Assembly (NCBI GenBank): GCA_045595845.1
Contig: JAZOBF010000022.1
Span: forward strand, 1 to 23,218
Origin: RGIG3009 sp045595845
GTDB taxonomy: Bacteria; Bacillota; Clostridia; Oscillospirales; Acutalibacteraceae
Length of the DNA stretch: 23,218 bases
Direction of reading: 5' to 3'
Both the position numbers and the translations under genes were made by a program. Below, in pieces: positions 20,663 to 23,218 of the stretch; the first letter of the stretch is position 1; each line of letters begins with the position of its first letter. The notes beneath the pieces were generated by a model that saw only the letters and a program-made list of their open reading frames with translations, was not told where the DNA came from and did no database searches.

Positions 20663-21703
20663 ATGAAAGTTAAGTGGGGTGTCATCGGCTGCGGCGGTAT
20701 TGCCGACAGAAGAACGCTTCCCGGCATGATGCTTTGCGAAAATGCGGAGCTGGTTGCCGTGATGGATGCCAACAAGGAAGCCGCAGACCGTTGCAAGGAA
20801 AAATATCAGGCAAAATATGCGTTTGACAATATTGCTGATCTTCTTGCTCTGGACGAGATTGAGGCGGTGTATATTGCCTCTCCGGTATTCTGCCATAAAG
20901 AGCAGGCAATGGCGGCGGCAGATGCCGGCAAGCATATTTTGATAGAAAAGCCGGTAGGCCTTACATCGGCTGAAGCGGAAGAAATTGCCGCATACTGCGA
21001 CAGCAAGAATATCAAGTTCGGCGTCGGGTTTATGATGCGCTTTCACGCCTATCATCAAAAGATGCGCGAACTGATTCAGTCGGGTAAACTCGGCGAGATT
21101 GTGTCGGCAAGAGCGCAGCTTACTTGCTGGTACCCCGAAATGGAAAACTGCTGGCGGCAGGATATGAAGCTGTCGGGCGGCGGTGCGATGATGGATATGG
21201 GCGTGCATTGTGTCGACCTTATCCGCTATATCACAGGCCTTGAAGTTACGGAAGCTGCCGGCTTTGCGGGCAATCAAGTGTTCAACTACAGCGTGGAGGA
21301 TGCGGGATGCGTCATCTTTAAGCTGAATAACGGTGCCACTGCGTATGTGGATGCAAACTTCAACATTCCCGATGCGGCGGCAAAATGCAAGATTGAATTC
21401 TACGGAACGAAAGGCAGCATTTTTGCCCAAGGGACCATTTCACAGGTAGAGGGCGGCGAAATCGAGGTTCTTTGCACGGACGACAGTGCGGGATACGATG
21501 CCAACCAAGACAGAACCGATGTCAAACCGCTTGAGATAGCTGTCGAATTCGGCAATATGTATACAAAAGAAATCGAAGCATTCGGCAAAGCCGTTCAAGG
21601 TGCAGGACCGATTCCGGTGACGGCACAGGATGCCATTATGTCGCAAAAGGTCATTGAGGCGTCTTACGAGAGCAACCAATCAAAGCGTTATGTAACGCTC
21701 TAA
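20663..21703 (+). CDS. Gfo/Idh/MocA-family oxidoreductase
   Basis: A 346-residue NAD(P)-dependent sugar or inositol dehydrogenase-type protein. The N-terminal Rossmann fold has VIGCGGIADRRTLPGM and VMDANKEAADR; the EKPVG motif holds the conserved lysine; the C-terminal domain has LSGGGAMMDMGVHCVDLIRYITG with the Asp and His of the family active site. The substrate is not predictable. AAGGAG lies 10 nt upstream of ATG. It fits a pathway with the DegT enzyme (oxidation to a keto-sugar, then amination) or the reverse catabolic sense (inference). Confidence 0.93.
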   Translation: MKVKWGVIGCGGIADRRTLPGMMLCENAELVAVMDANKEAADRCKEKYQAKYAFDNIADLLALDEIEAVYIASPVFCHKEQAMAAADAGKHILIEKPVGLTSAEAEEIAAYCDSKNIKFGVGFMMRFHAYHQKMRELIQSGKLGEIVSARAQLTCWYPEMENCWRQDMKLSGGGAMMDMGVHCVDLIRYITGLEVTEAAGFAGNQVFNYSVEDAGCVIFKLNNGATAYVDANFNIPDAAAKCKIEFYGTKGSIFAQGTISQVEGGEIEVLCTDDSAGYDANQDRTDVKPLEIAVEFGNMYTKEIEAFGKAVQGAGPIPVTAQDAIMSQKVIEASYESNQSKRYVTL

Positions 21704-21735
21704 AGCGGGCATTTATGCAGAAAGGATGCAACGGT

Positions 21736-23067
21736 ATGCAAAACCTGTTAAACGCGGTTGACAAGTATGAAAAATTGATTCTGGATTCAGAGAGATATCT
21801 TTGGAAAAATCCTGAAACGGGTTACAAAGAGTTCAAATCGTCGAAATATATCCAGGAAATTTTTGAGGGGCTCGGATAAGAACTGGTGCTTGCCGGTAAT
21901 ATCCCCGGATTTTACACAACGATCGATACCGGAAGGCCCGGCCCGACCGTTCTCATCCTCGGAGAGTTGGATTCTATCATATGCCCGCAACACCCTGAAT
22001 GCGATCCCGAAACCGGTGCCGTACACTCTTGCGGACACCATGCTCAAGGTGCGGCACTTATCGGGATTGCGGCAGCTTTGAAGGAACCCGGTGTGTTAGA
22101 TGATCTCTGCGGCAGAATCAAGCTTTGTGCAGTTCCCGCTGAGGAACTTCTGGAAATAGAATTCAGAAGTGAATTGAAAAAGAAAGGCATCATTCGATAT
22201 TTCGGCGGAAAGGGAGAATTCCTTTCCAGAGGATATTTTGATGATGTTGACCTTGGCTTTATGGTACACACCGGTTGTGCGTTTACCGTGCGCAAGGGTA
22301 TGGTTGGCTGCATGGCAAAGAAAGTTACTTACAAAGGCCGGGCTGCCCATGCGGGCGGTGCTCCGTGGAACGGTATCAACGCCCTGTATGCGGCTGCAAA
22401 CGGACTGAACGCCATCAATGCCATCCGTGAAACTTTCCAAGAAAAAGATGTTATCCGAGTTCACCCCATCATGACAGAGGGCGGTGCGATGGTCAATGCC
22501 ATTCCGGCAAGCGCAACATTGGAAAGCTATATCCGCGGGAAGACTTTTGATGCAATCATTGATGCCAACAAAAAGGTGAATCGCGCACTGGTAGGGGCGG
22601 CGCTTTCGCTTGGCGCCAATGTGGATATTACCGATTTCTCCGGATATGCCCCTGTTGTATTTGACGAAAATCTTCGAGAGGTTACCAAAGAAGCGGCAGC
22701 ACTGGCACTTCCTGATGTACCGTTTGAGGCCCTTGATATCGTCAGCTCCGGTAGCTCCGACATGGGAGACCTTTGTACCGTGATGCCTATTGTTCACCCG
22801 AACATGGCAGGCGCGACAGGAACCGGTCATGGCAGCGATTACTTTATAACCGATCCCAAAACTGCTTGTGTAGGCAGTGCCAAACTGCAACTTACCATGC
22901 TGTATCTCTTGCTTAAAGATAACGCTGTACGGGCGAAGAAAGTAGTAGATGAATACGAACCTTTATTTAAAGGTAAAGAAGAATATATGGCGTATATGGA
23001 TTCTCTTATGGATTCCGGGGATAGAATCGAGTATACGGACGATAAAAAAGCAACAGTGAGACTGTGA
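21736..23067 (+). pseudogene. M20-type amidohydrolase interrupted by in-frame TAA
   Basis: The reading frame starts at ATG 21736 (AAAGGA 9 nt upstream) and is continuous in one frame to 23067 except for a TAA at 21877-21879 (codon 48), inside FEGLG-stop-ELVLAG. With the stop read through it is 443 residues. Features of the metal-dependent M20 peptidase/aminoacylase family: LGELDSI, HSCGHHAQG, VPAEE (catalytic Glu region), KGRAAHAGGAPW (dimerisation domain) and GHGSDYF near the end. It would remove an acyl or amino-acid group from an amide. The stop is probably a Tyr codon changed by one base. GTG 21886 could restart translation but has only a distant GAGGGG. Sequencing error is possible. Confidence 0.8.
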
Positions 23068-23082
23068 TTCGGACAAGGAAAA

Positions 23083-23218
23083 ATGGAAAAAATCAGTTAT
23101 TTTTACATCGATGATGTGATTTGGTTGTTTCGAGACCTTGCTCGACAAAAGCCAAACTCCCTTTTCGATAACCGTTATATGCAGATGCTCAAACGGGCAC
23201 ACGACGACAACGGCCTTA
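23083..23218 (+). CDS. Start of unidentified protein (cut by window end)
   Basis: 45 codons visible: MEKISYFYIDDVIWLFRDLA, then SLFDNRYMQMLKRAHDDNGL. AAGGA lies close before the ATG and the gene follows the amidohydrolase by 15 bp, so it belongs to the same operon. The opening (strand, then an Asp-Asp pair, then an acidic DDNGL) is reminiscent of polysaccharide deacetylase-like TIM-barrel proteins, but too little is present to assign it. Confidence 0.6.
   Translation, partial: MEKISYFYIDDVIWLFRDLARQKPNSLFDNRYMQMLKRAHDDNGL

Overview
The window looks like chromosomal DNA from an endospore-forming Clostridia member (Firmicutes), most like Oscillospiraceae/Ruminococcaceae. Reasons: strong Shine-Dalgarno sites with frequent TTG/GTG starts, sigma-A promoters with 17-bp spacers, a complete cotJA-cotJB-cotJC spore-coat operon, a SpoIIQ-like M23 protein, a CD1247-type zinc-ribbon protein and a cdaA-cdaR (c-di-AMP) pair. 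No tRNA, rRNA, CRISPR array or transposase was seen.

Layout. 1-2965: pyruvate kinase (minus strand, cut by the window edge), a membrane-anchored LytM/M23 protein (plus) and an SDR oxidoreductase (minus); the last two converge on a shared terminator. 3059-6114: RlmB-type 23S rRNA methyltransferase, then a 762-residue protein with the eight-helix layout of a heavy-metal P-type ATPase but without the catalytic motifs. 6189-9582: EF-G-like GTPase with tandem promoters and a leader hairpin, elongation factor P, and a Cys/Asp-rich zinc-ribbon protein. 9590-10973: NADP-type glutamate dehydrogenase (minus). 11136-15338: ruvX, a DUF3343 protein and a cysteine desulfurase-like enzyme (a probable sulfur/selenium mobilisation pair), then cdaA and cdaR from their own promoter. 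15414-16580: cotJABC.

The unusual part is 16424-18383. After the cotJC terminator comes a sigma-A promoter whose predicted start falls on a long hairpin (16-bp perfect outer stem; 17-bp inner stem in which every non-Watson-Crick pair is G-U), then an intrinsic terminator, then a 454-residue one-helix membrane protein made of about 66 five-residue repeats (aromatic, Asp/Asn, x, x, Gly). It is followed by a second, diverged 111-bp copy of the cotJC 3' end with its own terminator. The hairpin RNA and repeat gene are thus bracketed by direct repeats of the cotJC tail, like an inserted cassette.

18489-23218 is a carbohydrate-type operon behind a near-consensus promoter: ConA-like beta-sandwich protein, DegT-type aminotransferase, Gfo/Idh/MocA oxidoreductase, an M20-type amidohydrolase interrupted by an in-frame TAA, and the start of another gene. 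By eye its codon use (many AGA arginines) differs from the CGC/CGT-rich genes to the left, so the cotJC tail may mark a boundary between core and acquired DNA.

All calls come from reading the sequence; no database search or folding program was run.
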